Source: Hyphomicrobiales bacterium (GTDB lineage Bacteria; Pseudomonadota; Alphaproteobacteria; Rhizobiales; Aestuariivirgaceae). From it: DNA of 64,000 nt. Positions 33,674 through 42,870 of this stretch are shown piece after piece. A program made the translations under genes and the position numbers. Position 1 is the first letter of the stretch; each line of letters opens with the position of its first letter. The notes under the pieces are model-generated. The model was not told the DNA's origin, made no database searches, and saw only the letters and a program-made list of their open reading frames with translations. The stretch is taken from the NCBI GenBank assembly GCA_016710435.1, contig JADJVV010000001.1, positions 248,001 through 312,000 of the forward strand, written 5' to 3'.

Positions 33674-33771
33674 CAGATCACCTCCTTCCGCTTGTTGAAA
33701 CTGGCTCCATGCTGCGCCCTTGAAGCAGACAGGTCAAGGCGGCAAAGTCACCGCAGAGGAACACACCACCC

Positions 33772-35429
33772 ATGATTGCCGATCTCATCATCACCAACGC
33801 CCGCGTCATCACCATGGACAGGGAGAAGCCCTTCGCCGAGGCCCTTGCCATCCGTGGCAATTCCATCCTCCGCGTGGGCAGCGCCGCGGCGGTGATGGAA
33901 CTGAAGGGTGCCACCACGCGCGTTCACGACAACAAGGGCAACACGGTCATTCCCGGCGTCATCGAGGGACATGTGCACCTCTTCATCGGTGCCGCCGAAC
34001 TGCCGCTGCTCAACATCTATGGCATCCACGGCTTCGATGCGATTGCCGCGGCGGTTCGTGACTACCGGGCCCGCAATCCGCGTCAGGTTTTTCTCCATGT
34101 GATCGGGGCCACGCATGAACATTTCGGTGCGGGCACGCCCATAACCCGCCACCTGCTGGACCGCATCGTGGCGGACGTTCCCTTCGCCATCGGCTGCTTT
34201 GATCATCACACCTGCTGGGCCAACACGAAGGCGCTGGAGGTGGCTGGCATCCTCAACGGGCGGACGCTTAACACCGGCAATGAAATCGTCATGGGCGCGG
34301 ATGGTCTGGCCACCGGCGAGTTGCGCGAATTCGAAGCCTTCGCCCCCATCCTCGCCATGGGAGCCAGCGGCGGGCGCGAGTCATTGGGCATTGTCACCGG
34401 GCGCGACCCCGACAAGGTGACCCTGCACAACGCGACGCCGACCGCGAAACGATCCGCACCGGCATCGCCCACGCCAATGCCCTCGGCATCACCACCATGC
34501 ACAACATGGATGGCAACCGCTACCAGTTGGAGCTGCTGCACGATCTCGAAACACGCGGCGAACTCAACGCCCGGCTGGAAGTGCCCTTCCACTTCCGCAA
34601 CACCATGAAGCTGGCCGACGTTGACGAAGCGGTGGATTTCCGCCGCGACTACCAGACGGACATGGTGCATTCAGGCCGCGTGAAGCTGTTCATCGACGGT
34701 GTCATGGAAACACTGACGGCCCAGATGCTGGAGGATTATCCAGGCCATCCCGGCAACAAGGGTGCGCCGCTCTACAGCCACGACGAGATGCTCGCCATCG
34801 TGGCCCGCGCCGATGCCCACGGCCTGCAGGTCTCCACCCATGCGATTGGCGATGGCGGCGTGCGCACCACCCTCGATGCCTACGAGAATGCACAGCGCGT
34901 CAACGGCAAGCGCGACTCCCGCCATCGGATCGAGCACATCGAGTTGATCGACCCTGCCGATATTCCGCGCCTCGCCGCCCTCGGCGTCGTCGCTTCGCTG
35001 CAGCCCATCGCGGGAATCGGCGTGCCCGGCGCCCCACCCGAACCCATCCTCAGCCGCGTCGGTGACAAGCTGCCCTATGCCTATGCCTGGCAGACGCTCC
35101 GCAACACGGGTGCCGCCATTGCCTTCTCATCGGATTGGCCGGTGGCCCCGCTCGACCCGTTCCTCGGCATGCAGGCAGCCATGACCGCACGTCCCCTGAA
35201 GCCGGACTGCCCCAACCAGGCCCAGAGCCTGATGGACACGATCCACGGTTTCACCCTTGCAGGTGCGCACATGGAATTCATGGAAGCCCGCAAGGGCATG
35301 CTGCGCGAAGGCTATCTCGCTGACGTCGCTGTTCTCAATGCCGACATGGAAAAATTGCCGGCCGGCGAAATCGCCACCGTCAAGCCGGTGATGACCATCT
35401 GCGACGGCCGCGTCGTCTACGAGGCGTAA
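33772..35429 (+). pseudogene. YtcJ-like amidohydrolase interrupted by a frameshift
   Basis: The intact product would be about 550 residues of the metal-dependent amidohydrolase family. Part one (frame of 33772) reads MIADLIITNARVITMDREKPF, VIPGVIEGHVHLF, then GRESLGIVTGRDPDKVTLHN. At about 34432 the reading jumps: the next frame continues DADRETIRTGIAHANALGITTMHNMDGN and runs to 35429 with STHAIGDGGV, HRIEHIELI and SSDWPVAPLDPFLGMQ. One lost base after AACGC explains it. The first frame alone ends at 34608 in nonsense, so the gene is probably a recent pseudogene or holds a sequencing error. The substrate is unknown. Confidence 0.85.
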
Positions 35430-35440
35430 CGGATCAACCC

Positions 35441-36235
35441 TTACTGCCCGTCACCAAAATCTTCCTCGCCGTCGCCGCCCCGGCTGTCGCGGGCGGCGAG
35501 GCCTTCCACGCACAGCCGTGTCTTGGCGGTGCCGATCGCCGTCGAGCGGTAGAGGAAGTTGATCTGGCTGATGCGGCGCTGTTCACCGCGCAGGTCAATG
35601 GGACGGGTCACGGCGCCCGACGGGATCACCTGGCGGATCACAAAGTTGTCGCGCGAGCCGTTGCCATAGATCACCAGCATCTCCAGCATCTCGATGTCAT
35701 AGCCCGTGGAGCGCAGGCGGAGCGAACGGAACGGCTGGTCGGAATTGATGACCAGCTTGTCCTTGTCGCCGAGGAAACCGACACTCTTGCACCCGAGATC
35801 CACCCAGTTCATGGGCGGCGGCGGTGGCGGTCCGCCGGCATCCGCAAGAAGCACGAGGCGCACCTTGCCGCGCGGCACATAGCTGATTTCGATCGCCCGC
35901 ACGGGGCGCGGACGTTCCAGGCGCAGCAGCGGCGTGCGTTCACCTTCCGCCAGCGACTGACGCACACGCACGCGCTCCCGCTCGCCATTGCCATAGACAA
36001 CGGTGACAGAGCGGACTTCGGCACTGCCCTGCGCCGCCGCGATGCGGAAGGCGCGCAGGCGCCGGTTCTCCGGATCCAGTTGGATGACGCCGGTCTCCGG
36101 TTCTGCCGGAAGCGGCTCGTAAGTCACAGACCCGACAGGGCGCAGCCGCTCTTGCGCCTGCGCCGTCAAGGCCCCAAGTCCGGTCGCTGCAAGGAATGCG
36201 AGCGACAATGTCGTGATCAGGAAATGTTTGCGCAT
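35441..36235 (-). CDS. Secreted protein with two copies of a beta-rich module
   Basis: 264 residues, unrecognised. A signal peptide (MRKHFLITTLSLAFLAATG to AQA) precedes two related modules: VRSVTVVYGNGERERVRVRQ near residues 75-95 and LEMLVIYGNGSRDNFVIRQ near 185-205, each followed by an I.ISYV.R or I.FLYRS strand. A Pro run (GGPPPPPPMNW) separates them. This is an internal duplication, probably of a beta-sandwich. The C-terminus is acidic. It converges with the frameshifted amidohydrolase 12 bp away. Confidence 0.7.
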   Translation of the reverse strand: MRKHFLITTLSLAFLAATGLGALTAQAQERLRPVGSVTYEPLPAEPETGVIQLDPENRRLRAFRIAAAQGSAEVRSVTVVYGNGERERVRVRQSLAEGERTPLLRLERPRPVRAIEISYVPRGKVRLVLLADAGGPPPPPPMNWVDLGCKSVGFLGDKDKLVINSDQPFRSLRLRSTGYDIEMLEMLVIYGNGSRDNFVIRQVIPSGAVTRPIDLRGEQRRISQINFLYRSTAIGTAKTRLCVEGLAARDSRGGDGEEDFGDGQ

Positions 36236-36292
36236 CAGGGCCTCCGGGATTTGCCCACAAAGGTAAACCCCGGGGACTCTTGCGTCAAAGCC

Positions 36293-36943
36293 TCATTCGG
36301 CGAAGCAATAGAACAGCCCGGCACCACCGGTCTTCACCAGCGCCTCGTTGCTGCAGCCCGCCGTACCGTGGGACGAATTCCACGACATCATGTGGCGCGT
36401 CGGCTTCAGCCCCATGCGGTCATGATGGCCAACGATGGCTGAGCCATCGGTGCCGGACGTCCAGTTCTTGCAGGTCGTGTCGCCGCCCGCTGTCGAATAC
36501 ATGCCGGAGGGATCGGAGCCGGTGAGGATGTCGTGCGTGTTGGGCTCATCGCCACGCCCCTTCACCGTCTCGCCCTTCTCGGTGAGGGCGGTGTCCTTTG
36601 TGAGGTTGTTCTTGTCGGAATGCAGTTCATCGACGGAGTTCGCAATCACCACGCCCTTGGCGTTTTGCCACGGTCCCTTGCCGATGCGGTCACGCGCGTT
36701 GACGCCCGCCTCGCCCTGGGCGCCTGTCGTGGAGAGATAGGCATGCCAAGTAGTCTTCTTCGCTCCCGCGGCCTTCGCGAGCGAAGCGCAGTAGGCATCC
36801 GCACCATCCAGCCCGCCGAGATCCCCGCCCTTGCCGGGATTGGCGCTGGTGACGAAGAAAGTCATGTCGGCCATCTCGGCGGATGCGGGCGCGGCAAAGG
36901 CCGCCACGGCAAAAATCACGGGAAGAAGTCTGACAGTCCTCAT
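36293..36943 (-). CDS. Secreted lectin-like/endostatin-fold protein
   Basis: 216 residues. A signal peptide cleaved after ASA is followed by MTFFVTSANPGKGGDLGGLDGADAYC (in part), WHAYLSTTGAQGEAGVNARDRIG, NAKGVVIANSVDELHSDKN and HDILTGSDPSG, ending GLFYCFAE. This is the plan of a widespread bacterial secreted family often described as lectin or DUF1554-like (C-type-lectin or endostatin-type fold). The ligand is unknown. It is 57 bp upstream of the duplicated-module gene on the same strand. Confidence 0.75.
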   Translation of the reverse strand: MRTVRLLPVIFAVAAFAAPASAEMADMTFFVTSANPGKGGDLGGLDGADAYCASLAKAAGAKKTTWHAYLSTTGAQGEAGVNARDRIGKGPWQNAKGVVIANSVDELHSDKNNLTKDTALTEKGETVKGRGDEPNTHDILTGSDPSGMYSTAGGDTTCKNWTSGTDGSAIVGHHDRMGLKPTRHMMSWNSSHGTAGCSNEALVKTGGAGLFYCFAE

Positions 36944-37040
36944 GGCTCTCTCCTCTCAAGGCAATGCCGCCCGGAGAAGAAGACTAGGTGAGGAAAGAGA
37001 AACCGCTCAACTCACAAATTTGTCATGGAACCAAATGGGC

Positions 37041-37787
37041 TCAGTGCAAAATCTGTTCGAGGAACATCTTGGTGCGGGGGCTCTTCGGATTCTTGAAGAA
37101 CGCGTTGGGTTCGTTCTCCTCCACGATCTGTCCCTGGTCCATGAAGATCACCCGGTTCGCCACCTGACGGGCGAAGGCCATCTCGTGCGTCACGCACAAC
37201 ATGGTCATGCCACCCTGCGCAAGGTCCACCATCACGTCCAGCACCTCCTTGATCATCTCGGGATCGAGCGCGGAGGTGGGTTCATCGAATAGCATGATCT
37301 TGGGATTCATGCACAACGCGCGCGCGATGGCGACGCGCTGCTGCTGACCGCCGGAAAGTTGCCCCGGATATTTCAGCGCCTGCTCCGGAATCTTCACGCG
37401 GGTGAGATACTTCATCGCCAGCGCTTCCGCCTCCGCCTTGGGCATCTTGCGCACCCAGATGGGCGCAAGCGTGCAATTCTCCATGACGGTGAGGTGAGGG
37501 AACAGGTTGAAGTGCTGGAACACCATGCCGACTTCGCGCCGCACCTCGTCGATATTCTTGAGGTTGTTGGTGAGCGGAATGCCATCGACCGAGATGTCAC
37601 CCTGCTGGTGTTCCTCAAGCCGGTTGATGCAGCGGATCATGGTGGACTTGCCCGAGCCCGAAGGCCCGCAGATGACGATGCGCTCGCCCTTCGCCACCTC
37701 GAGGTTGATGTCCCGCAGCACGTGAAACTGGCCGTACCACTTGTTGACACCCTTGAGCGCGACAGCGGGTTGTTCCGGAGTTGCCAT
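37041..37787 (-). CDS. aapP: General L-amino acid ABC transporter ATPase
   Basis: 248 residues. Walker A CGPSGSGKSTMIRCINRLE, signature QLSGGQQQRVAIARAL, Walker B IMLFDEPTSALDPEM and CVTHEMAFARQVANRV are intact. The sequence is typical of polar amino acid importers (AapP/GlnQ). It is the last gene of the aapJQMP operon and energises AapQ-AapM. Confidence 0.95.
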   Translation of the reverse strand: MATPEQPAVALKGVNKWYGQFHVLRDINLEVAKGERIVICGPSGSGKSTMIRCINRLEEHQQGDISVDGIPLTNNLKNIDEVRREVGMVFQHFNLFPHLTVMENCTLAPIWVRKMPKAEAEALAMKYLTRVKIPEQALKYPGQLSGGQQQRVAIARALCMNPKIMLFDEPTSALDPEMIKEVLDVMVDLAQGGMTMLCVTHEMAFARQVANRVIFMDQGQIVEENEPNAFFKNPKSPRTKMFLEQILH

Positions 37788-37790
37788 GGA

Positions 37791-38909
37791 TTACCTCTTG
37801 GTGCCTGTGGCGAGCTTGCGCTCGATGAATTGCGAATAGCGCGACATGCCGAAGCAGAACATCCAGTAGATGGATGCGAGCACGAAGTAGCCAGTGTTGC
37901 CGGTCTGCGCGCTCGCCCACTTGGCGTCGTTGAATCCCGTCTGCACCATGCCGAGCAGGTCGAGGATGCCGACAACGGTGACAAGGCTCGTGTCCTTGAA
38001 CAGGCTGATGAAGTGATTGACGATCGACGGAATGACGATCTTGATGACCTGCGGCATGATGATGAGTCCCATCATCTTCCAGTAGGAAAGCCCCACCGCC
38101 TGCGCACCCTCGTATTGCCCCTTGGGAATGGCCTGCAATCCACCGCGGATGATTTCCGCCATGTAGGCCGAGGCAAACAATGCCATGCCGATGATGGCGA
38201 TGAGCAGCTTGTCGGGATTGACGCCGGGCGGCATGAAGAGCGGGAACATGTTGGCCGCCATGAACAGCACCAGAACCAGCGGCACACCGCGCACCACCTC
38301 GATGAAGATGGTGGAGAGCAGGCTGACGATGGGCATGGTCGAGCGCCGCCCCAATGCCAGCAGGATGCCGAGCGGCACCGAGACCACCATGGACGTGACC
38401 GACAGCACCAGCGTCACCATCAACCCGCCCCACTGCGTGGTTTCCACAAACGGAAGGCCGAACATGCCGCCGACGAAGAGCACGAAGGTGATGACGGGAT
38501 AGACGACAAAGAAGAACAGCGCCGACCACGGCTTGCCGGGCACGGAGGGAATGAGCAGCGCCGCCATGGAGAGAACACCGAGGATATAGACCACGTTCAC
38601 CCGCCAGCGCTCTTCCATGGGGAAGAAGCCGTACATCCACTGATGGAATTTGGCGAAGGCAAAGGGCCAGCAGGCGCCGGCACCCGGCGCATTGCACAGT
38701 TCCCGATCCGGTGCCGACCACACCGCACGGATGATCGCCCAGTCAATGAGGTTCCACACCACCCAGAAGACCAGCGCGGCAATGAAAAGCCCCGCGACGC
38801 TGCTGATGGGCGTCGGGAACAGCCGCTTGCGGACGGCCGCCCATGGTCCGGTCAGGTCTGCGGGAGCAGGCAGCGTGGGCGCGTCTTCGGTGCGCACATA
38901 TCCGGTCAT
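37791..38909 (-). CDS. aapM: General L-amino acid ABC transporter permease AapM
   Basis: 372-residue inner-membrane permease, longer than simple HisM types because of an N-terminal extension with extra helices and a periplasmic loop (CNAPGAGACWPFAFAKFHQWMYGF in part), as in AapM/BztC. The EAA-type loop is AYMAEIIRGGLQAIPKGQYEGAQAVGLS. Only 3 bp separate it from aapP, and 1 bp from aapQ, so it is mid-operon. Confidence 0.94.
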   Translation of the reverse strand: MTGYVRTEDAPTLPAPADLTGPWAAVRKRLFPTPISSVAGLFIAALVFWVVWNLIDWAIIRAVWSAPDRELCNAPGAGACWPFAFAKFHQWMYGFFPMEERWRVNVVYILGVLSMAALLIPSVPGKPWSALFFFVVYPVITFVLFVGGMFGLPFVETTQWGGLMVTLVLSVTSMVVSVPLGILLALGRRSTMPIVSLLSTIFIEVVRGVPLVLVLFMAANMFPLFMPPGVNPDKLLIAIIGMALFASAYMAEIIRGGLQAIPKGQYEGAQAVGLSYWKMMGLIIMPQVIKIVIPSIVNHFISLFKDTSLVTVVGILDLLGMVQTGFNDAKWASAQTGNTGYFVLASIYWMFCFGMSRYSQFIERKLATGTKR

Positions 38910-38910
38910 G

Positions 38911-40116
38911 TCAGCGCTCCACCAGCTTCATGCGTGCATTGAACCAGTTCATCAGCGTGGCCGTGACCAGGCTTGTTGCGAGATAGACGACGAGCACGAT
39001 CGAGAACACCTCGATCGCCGCACCCGACTGGTTGTTGACGGTGCCGCCCGCATACATGAGATCGGGAAAGCCGATCGCCACGGCGAGCGAGGAATTCTTG
39101 GTGAGGTTCAAATACTGGCTCGCCATCGGCGGAATGATGACGCGCATCGCCTGCGGAATGACAACGAGGCGCAGCGTCTGGTTTCCATCAAGCCCCAGCG
39201 CCTGCGACGCTTCTGTCTGCCCGTGGCTGACGGCAAGGATGCCGGAGCGCACGATCTCGGCGATGAATGACGCGGTATAGATGACGAGTGCGAGGAACAG
39301 CGCGAAGAATTCCGGCACCAGCGTCATGCCGCCGCGGAAATTGAAGCCCGCCAGTTCCGGGAAGTCCCAGCTCAGAGGCCAACCCGCGAGAAGAAGCCCA
39401 AGCGCCGGCAGCAATATCAGGGCAGCGATGGACGGAATGACCGTCGGCGTGGCGATGCCTGTCTGTGCCTGTTTCCGGGCGGCCCAGCGTCGGAAAATGG
39501 CAACGCCCGCAATGGCGATGGCGAGTCCGGCAAGCCCCGCCCAGGCGCCATCGGCGAAATTGGGATGCGGCAGGAGCAGACCGCGATTGCTGAGGAACAG
39601 GCTGCTGTTGAAGAACGTATAGGCCTGCTTCGGTCCCGGCAGCGGCTTCAGCACCAGCGCATACCAGGCGAAGATCTGCACCAGCAGCGGCACATTGCGC
39701 ACAAGCTCCACATAGCCCAGCGCAAAGCGTGACACGATCCAGTTCTTGGAGAGGCGCATCACGCCAATGGTGAACCCGAGCAACGTGGCAAAGATGATGC
39801 CGAGCACGGCCACCAGCGCCGTGTTGTAGAAGCCGACGAGCAGTGCACGGGCATAATTGGACGACGACGAATACCAGATGAGTGACGTCGAAAGATCGAA
39901 GCCGGACGACTGGCTGAGGAAATCGAAACCGAAATGCTTGTTCAGGCGCGCCAGGTTGGCCTGGGTGTTCTGGACGATTTCATAAAGGCCCCAGAGCAAA
40001 AGCAGCAGCACCACGATCTGGCTCACCCAGCCGCGCAGCTTGGCGCTGTAGAGCCAGTCCATTCCACTGCCCTTCGGCGGGGCGGAAGTGAGTCGCTTGT
40101 CGTCGGCCGTGGTCAT
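38911..40116 (-). CDS. aapQ: General L-amino acid ABC transporter permease AapQ
   Basis: 401-residue permease with about eight hydrophobic segments. The EAA loop is SFIAEIVRSGILAVSHGQTEASQALGLDG. Long size and the N-terminal FDFLSQSSGFDLS region are characteristic of AapQ/BztB. It works with AapM as a heterodimeric channel. Confidence 0.94.
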   Translation of the reverse strand: MTTADDKRLTSAPPKGSGMDWLYSAKLRGWVSQIVVLLLLLWGLYEIVQNTQANLARLNKHFGFDFLSQSSGFDLSTSLIWYSSSSNYARALLVGFYNTALVAVLGIIFATLLGFTIGVMRLSKNWIVSRFALGYVELVRNVPLLVQIFAWYALVLKPLPGPKQAYTFFNSSLFLSNRGLLLPHPNFADGAWAGLAGLAIAIAGVAIFRRWAARKQAQTGIATPTVIPSIAALILLPALGLLLAGWPLSWDFPELAGFNFRGGMTLVPEFFALFLALVIYTASFIAEIVRSGILAVSHGQTEASQALGLDGNQTLRLVVIPQAMRVIIPPMASQYLNLTKNSSLAVAIGFPDLMYAGGTVNNQSGAAIEVFSIVLVVYLATSLVTATLMNWFNARMKLVER

Positions 40117-40156
40117 GGTCAGTCCCGCCCGCGTGTTGAAGCCATGAGAAGACGAT

Positions 40157-40181
40157 GCCCGCCCCCACGAGGGAGGCGGGC
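40157..40181 (-). terminator. Stem-loop between aapJ and aapQ
   Basis: GCCCGCC / GGCGGGC pairs across an 11-nt loop in the 79-bp gap after the binding-protein gene. No T run follows on the minus strand. Such stems commonly lower transport-gene expression relative to the binding protein, by partial termination or by protecting the upstream mRNA. Confidence 0.5.
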
Positions 40182-40195
40182 GATGTCACGGGCGA

Positions 40196-41233
40196 TCAGC
40201 GGATCGGCGGGGCGTATTGCAGGCCGCCCTGGTTCCACAGGGCGTTCTTGCCACGGGCGATCTTCAACTGCGCCAGGTTCCGCTCGAAGACTTCACCGTA
40301 GTTGCCGACACCCTTGACGATGTTGACGACCCAATCCGGTCCAAGGCCAATGCCCTTGCCGAAATCATTGTCGGCGTCCGTGCCGTCGGGATTCTTGACG
40401 TTGACGCCGAGCAGACGCTGGATTTCCGGATTGGCGGAACCCTTCATCTCTTCCACGTTGGCCTGCGTCACGCCGAGTTCTTCGGCATTGAGCAGCGCGT
40501 AGTAGGTCCACTTCACGATGTTGAACCACTGCGCATCACCCTGGCGCACGACAGGACCCAGCGGCTCCTTCGAGATGATTTCCGGCAGAACCATGTGGTC
40601 AGCCGGGGTGGGGAACTTCAGCACTTCGGCATAGAGGCCGGACTGGTCGGTGGTGAACACATCGCAACGGCCTTCCTGATAGGCCTTGAGCACTTCTTCG
40701 TTCTTTTCGAAGGCGACGATCTTGTATTCCATCTTGTTGGCCTTGAAGTAGTCGGCCAGGTTCAATTCCGTCGTCGTGCCGGTCTGGGTGCAGACCGATG
40801 CGCCGTTCAGTTCCGTCGCCGACTTCACGCCGAGCTTGGTGGGCACCATGAAGCCCTGGCCGTCATAATAGGTGACGCCCGCGAAGGAGAGGCCCAGCGT
40901 CGTGTCGCGGCTCATGGTCCAGGTGGAGTTGCGCGAGAGCACGTCGATCGAGCCTGACTGCAGGGCCGTGAAACGTTCCTTGGCATTGAGCGGCGAGAAC
41001 TTCACCTTCGTGGCATCGCCAAACACCGCGGCGGCCACCGCTTTACAGAAATCCACGTCGAGGCCGGTCCAGTTGTTCTGGTCATCGGGGTTGGAGAAGC
41101 CGATCAGCCCCTGGCTGACGCCGCATTGCACGAAGCCCTTGGCCTTCACGTCGTCCAGCGTGGCCGCGGAGGCCGTCGCCGCTGCAGCGAGGCCGAAGAC
41201 CGAGGCCAGGGCGAGTGTTTTGAATGTTTTCAT
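40196..41233 (-). CDS. aapJ: General L-amino acid ABC transporter substrate-binding protein
   Basis: 345-residue periplasmic binding protein with signal peptide (MKTFKTLALASVFGLAAAATASA). It shows TLDDVKAKGFVQCGVSQGLIGFSNPDDQNNWTGLDVDFC (in part), the AapJ-type opening, NAKERFTALQSGSIDVLSRNSTWTMSRD and YAPPIR at the end. It binds a broad range of L-amino acids. ATG 41233 has GGGAG upstream. A RutR-like operator lies 90 bp upstream of the start. Confidence 0.95.
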   Translation of the reverse strand: MKTFKTLALASVFGLAAAATASAATLDDVKAKGFVQCGVSQGLIGFSNPDDQNNWTGLDVDFCKAVAAAVFGDATKVKFSPLNAKERFTALQSGSIDVLSRNSTWTMSRDTTLGLSFAGVTYYDGQGFMVPTKLGVKSATELNGASVCTQTGTTTELNLADYFKANKMEYKIVAFEKNEEVLKAYQEGRCDVFTTDQSGLYAEVLKFPTPADHMVLPEIISKEPLGPVVRQGDAQWFNIVKWTYYALLNAEELGVTQANVEEMKGSANPEIQRLLGVNVKNPDGTDADNDFGKGIGLGPDWVVNIVKGVGNYGEVFERNLAQLKIARGKNALWNQGGLQYAPPIR

Positions 41234-41322
41234 TAGTGCGTGCTCCCTTGTGTTTGCGCCGGGGCGCAATGTACGCATTGTTTTCGCTGGCTGAGCCAGA
41301 CTGCGGGTCAGACAAGCGCCAA

Positions 41323-41338
41323 TTGACCGTTTGGTCAA
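41323..41338. promoter_or_regulatory. TetR/RutR-like operator between aapJ and radA
   Basis: TTGACC-GTTT-GGTCAA is a perfect 6-bp inverted repeat with 4-bp spacer. It differs from the E. coli RutR consensus TTGACCANNTGGTCAA at one position. It lies 90 bp from aapJ and 79 bp from radA. No tetR-family gene is in the window. Confidence 0.55.
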
Positions 41339-41416
41339 GCAAGAGCGGTTCAAGGCATCCCCGTCGGGGAATTGGTGCATATTGCGTTCCCTCTCTGTTC
41401 CGTGGTATGCGCGGCC

Positions 41417-42808
41417 ATGGCCAAAGTCTCCTCTGATTTCGTCTGCCAGTCCTGCGGCACCACCCACGCGAAATGGACCGGCCGCTGCGACGGCTGCGGT
41501 TCATGGAATTCCATCATCGAAGAAGCCCGCGAGGCGCCAGCCGCTGGCGCCAAGGGACAGGCCCTGCCCAAGGGCCGTGCCACCCGACTTCATGCCCTGA
41601 AGGGCGACACGGCAAGCCCGCCCCGCATCGAAACCGGCGTCTCGGAACTGGACCGGGTGGCGGGCGGCGGCTTCGTGCCCGGCTCAGCCGTGCTGATCGG
41701 CGGCGACCCCGGCATCGGCAAATCCACCCTCCTCCTCCAGGCCCTCGCCTCGCTGGCCCGCAAGGGTGAGCGCGTCATCTACGTTTCGGGCGAGGAAGCC
41801 ATTGCCCAGGTCCGGCTCCGCGCCCAGCGCCTCGGGCTGGACGATGCGCCCGTGCTGCTGGCGGCAGAAACCAACACGTCCGACATCATCGCCACACTGA
41901 ACGAAGGCACCCTGCCCTCCATCGTCGTCATTGATTCGATCCAGACCCTCTGGTCGCCGGTCATCGAATCGGCCCCCGGCACCGTCTCGCAGCTCAAGGC
42001 GGGCTCGGAGGCACTGGTGCGCTTTGCCAAGCAGAAGGGCGCCTGCGTGCTGCTCGTCGGTCACGTCACCAAGGATGGCCAGATCGCCGGCCCCAAGGTC
42101 GTGGAACATCTCGTCGACGCCGTCCTCTATTTCGAGGGCGACCGCGGCCACCAGTTCCGCATCCTGCGCGCCGTGAAAAACCGATTCGGCCCCACCGATG
42201 AAATCGGCGTCTTTGAGATGTCGGACGGCGGCTTGCGCGAAGTCACCAATCCGTCGCGACTGTTCATGGGATCCTCCGAACGGGCCTCGCCGGGAACGGC
42301 CGTGTTTGCGGGCATGGAGGGTACGCGCCCCCTGCTGGTGGAAGTGCAGGCCCTCGTCTCGCCCTCGCCGCTCGGCACGCCGCGCCGCACCGCCGTGGGC
42401 TGGGATTCGAACCGCCTCGCCATGATTCTCGCCGTGCTGGATGCCCGCGCCGGGGTGTCACTGGGCCAGCATGATGTCTACCTGAACGTGGCCGGCGGGC
42501 TGCGTCTGAAGGAACCGGCAGCCGACCTCGCCGTGGCCGCCGCCCTGCTCTCCTCACTCTCCGACACCATTATTCCCCATGGCACCGTGCTCTTTGGCGA
42601 GATCGCCCTCTCCGGCAGCATCCGGCCCGTGAGCCAGAGCGAGGCGCGGCTCAAGGAAGCCCAGAAACTGGGCCTGATCGACGCCATCATCGCCGAACAG
42701 GCCGAGGCGCTGAGCGTAAAAGGCCTCTCCACACGGGGCCTCTCCACCGTCGCCGACCTCGTCGCATGGGTTGCTTCCCGTTCAAAGGGACTGCGGAGAA
42801 TCGCATAG
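41417..42808 (+). CDS. radA: DNA repair protein RadA (Sms)
   Basis: 463-residue RecA-like ATPase that helps process recombination intermediates. It has the N-terminal zinc finger CQSCGTTHAKWTGRCDGCG, Walker A GGDPGIGKSTLLLQ, the RadA-specific KNRFG motif (AVKNRFGPTDEIG), and a C-terminal Lon-like domain (DVYLNVAGGLRLKEPAADLAV). ATG 41417 is the conserved start; an earlier ATG (41372 frame opening) is rejected. Confidence 0.96.
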   Translation: MAKVSSDFVCQSCGTTHAKWTGRCDGCGSWNSIIEEAREAPAAGAKGQALPKGRATRLHALKGDTASPPRIETGVSELDRVAGGGFVPGSAVLIGGDPGIGKSTLLLQALASLARKGERVIYVSGEEAIAQVRLRAQRLGLDDAPVLLAAETNTSDIIATLNEGTLPSIVVIDSIQTLWSPVIESAPGTVSQLKAGSEALVRFAKQKGACVLLVGHVTKDGQIAGPKVVEHLVDAVLYFEGDRGHQFRILRAVKNRFGPTDEIGVFEMSDGGLREVTNPSRLFMGSSERASPGTAVFAGMEGTRPLLVEVQALVSPSPLGTPRRTAVGWDSNRLAMILAVLDARAGVSLGQHDVYLNVAGGLRLKEPAADLAVAAALLSSLSDTIIPHGTVLFGEIALSGSIRPVSQSEARLKEAQKLGLIDAIIAEQAEALSVKGLSTRGLSTVADLVAWVASRSKGLRRIA

Positions 42809-42870
42809 CGCGGCAACGAGTTAGCCACTATAAGGGGCCGCGATTTCCCGACCCACCAGGACGCCGGCCC

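Noticed and set aside
33671..33690. GATCACCTCCTT on the plus strand as the remnant of a 16S rRNA 3' end
   Set aside because: The bases before it do not resemble 16S rRNA. It is better read on the other strand as a ribosome binding site.
37359..38942. 527-codon open frame on the plus strand
   Set aside because: Antisense to aapP and aapM, His/Asp/Arg-rich and without any known domain.
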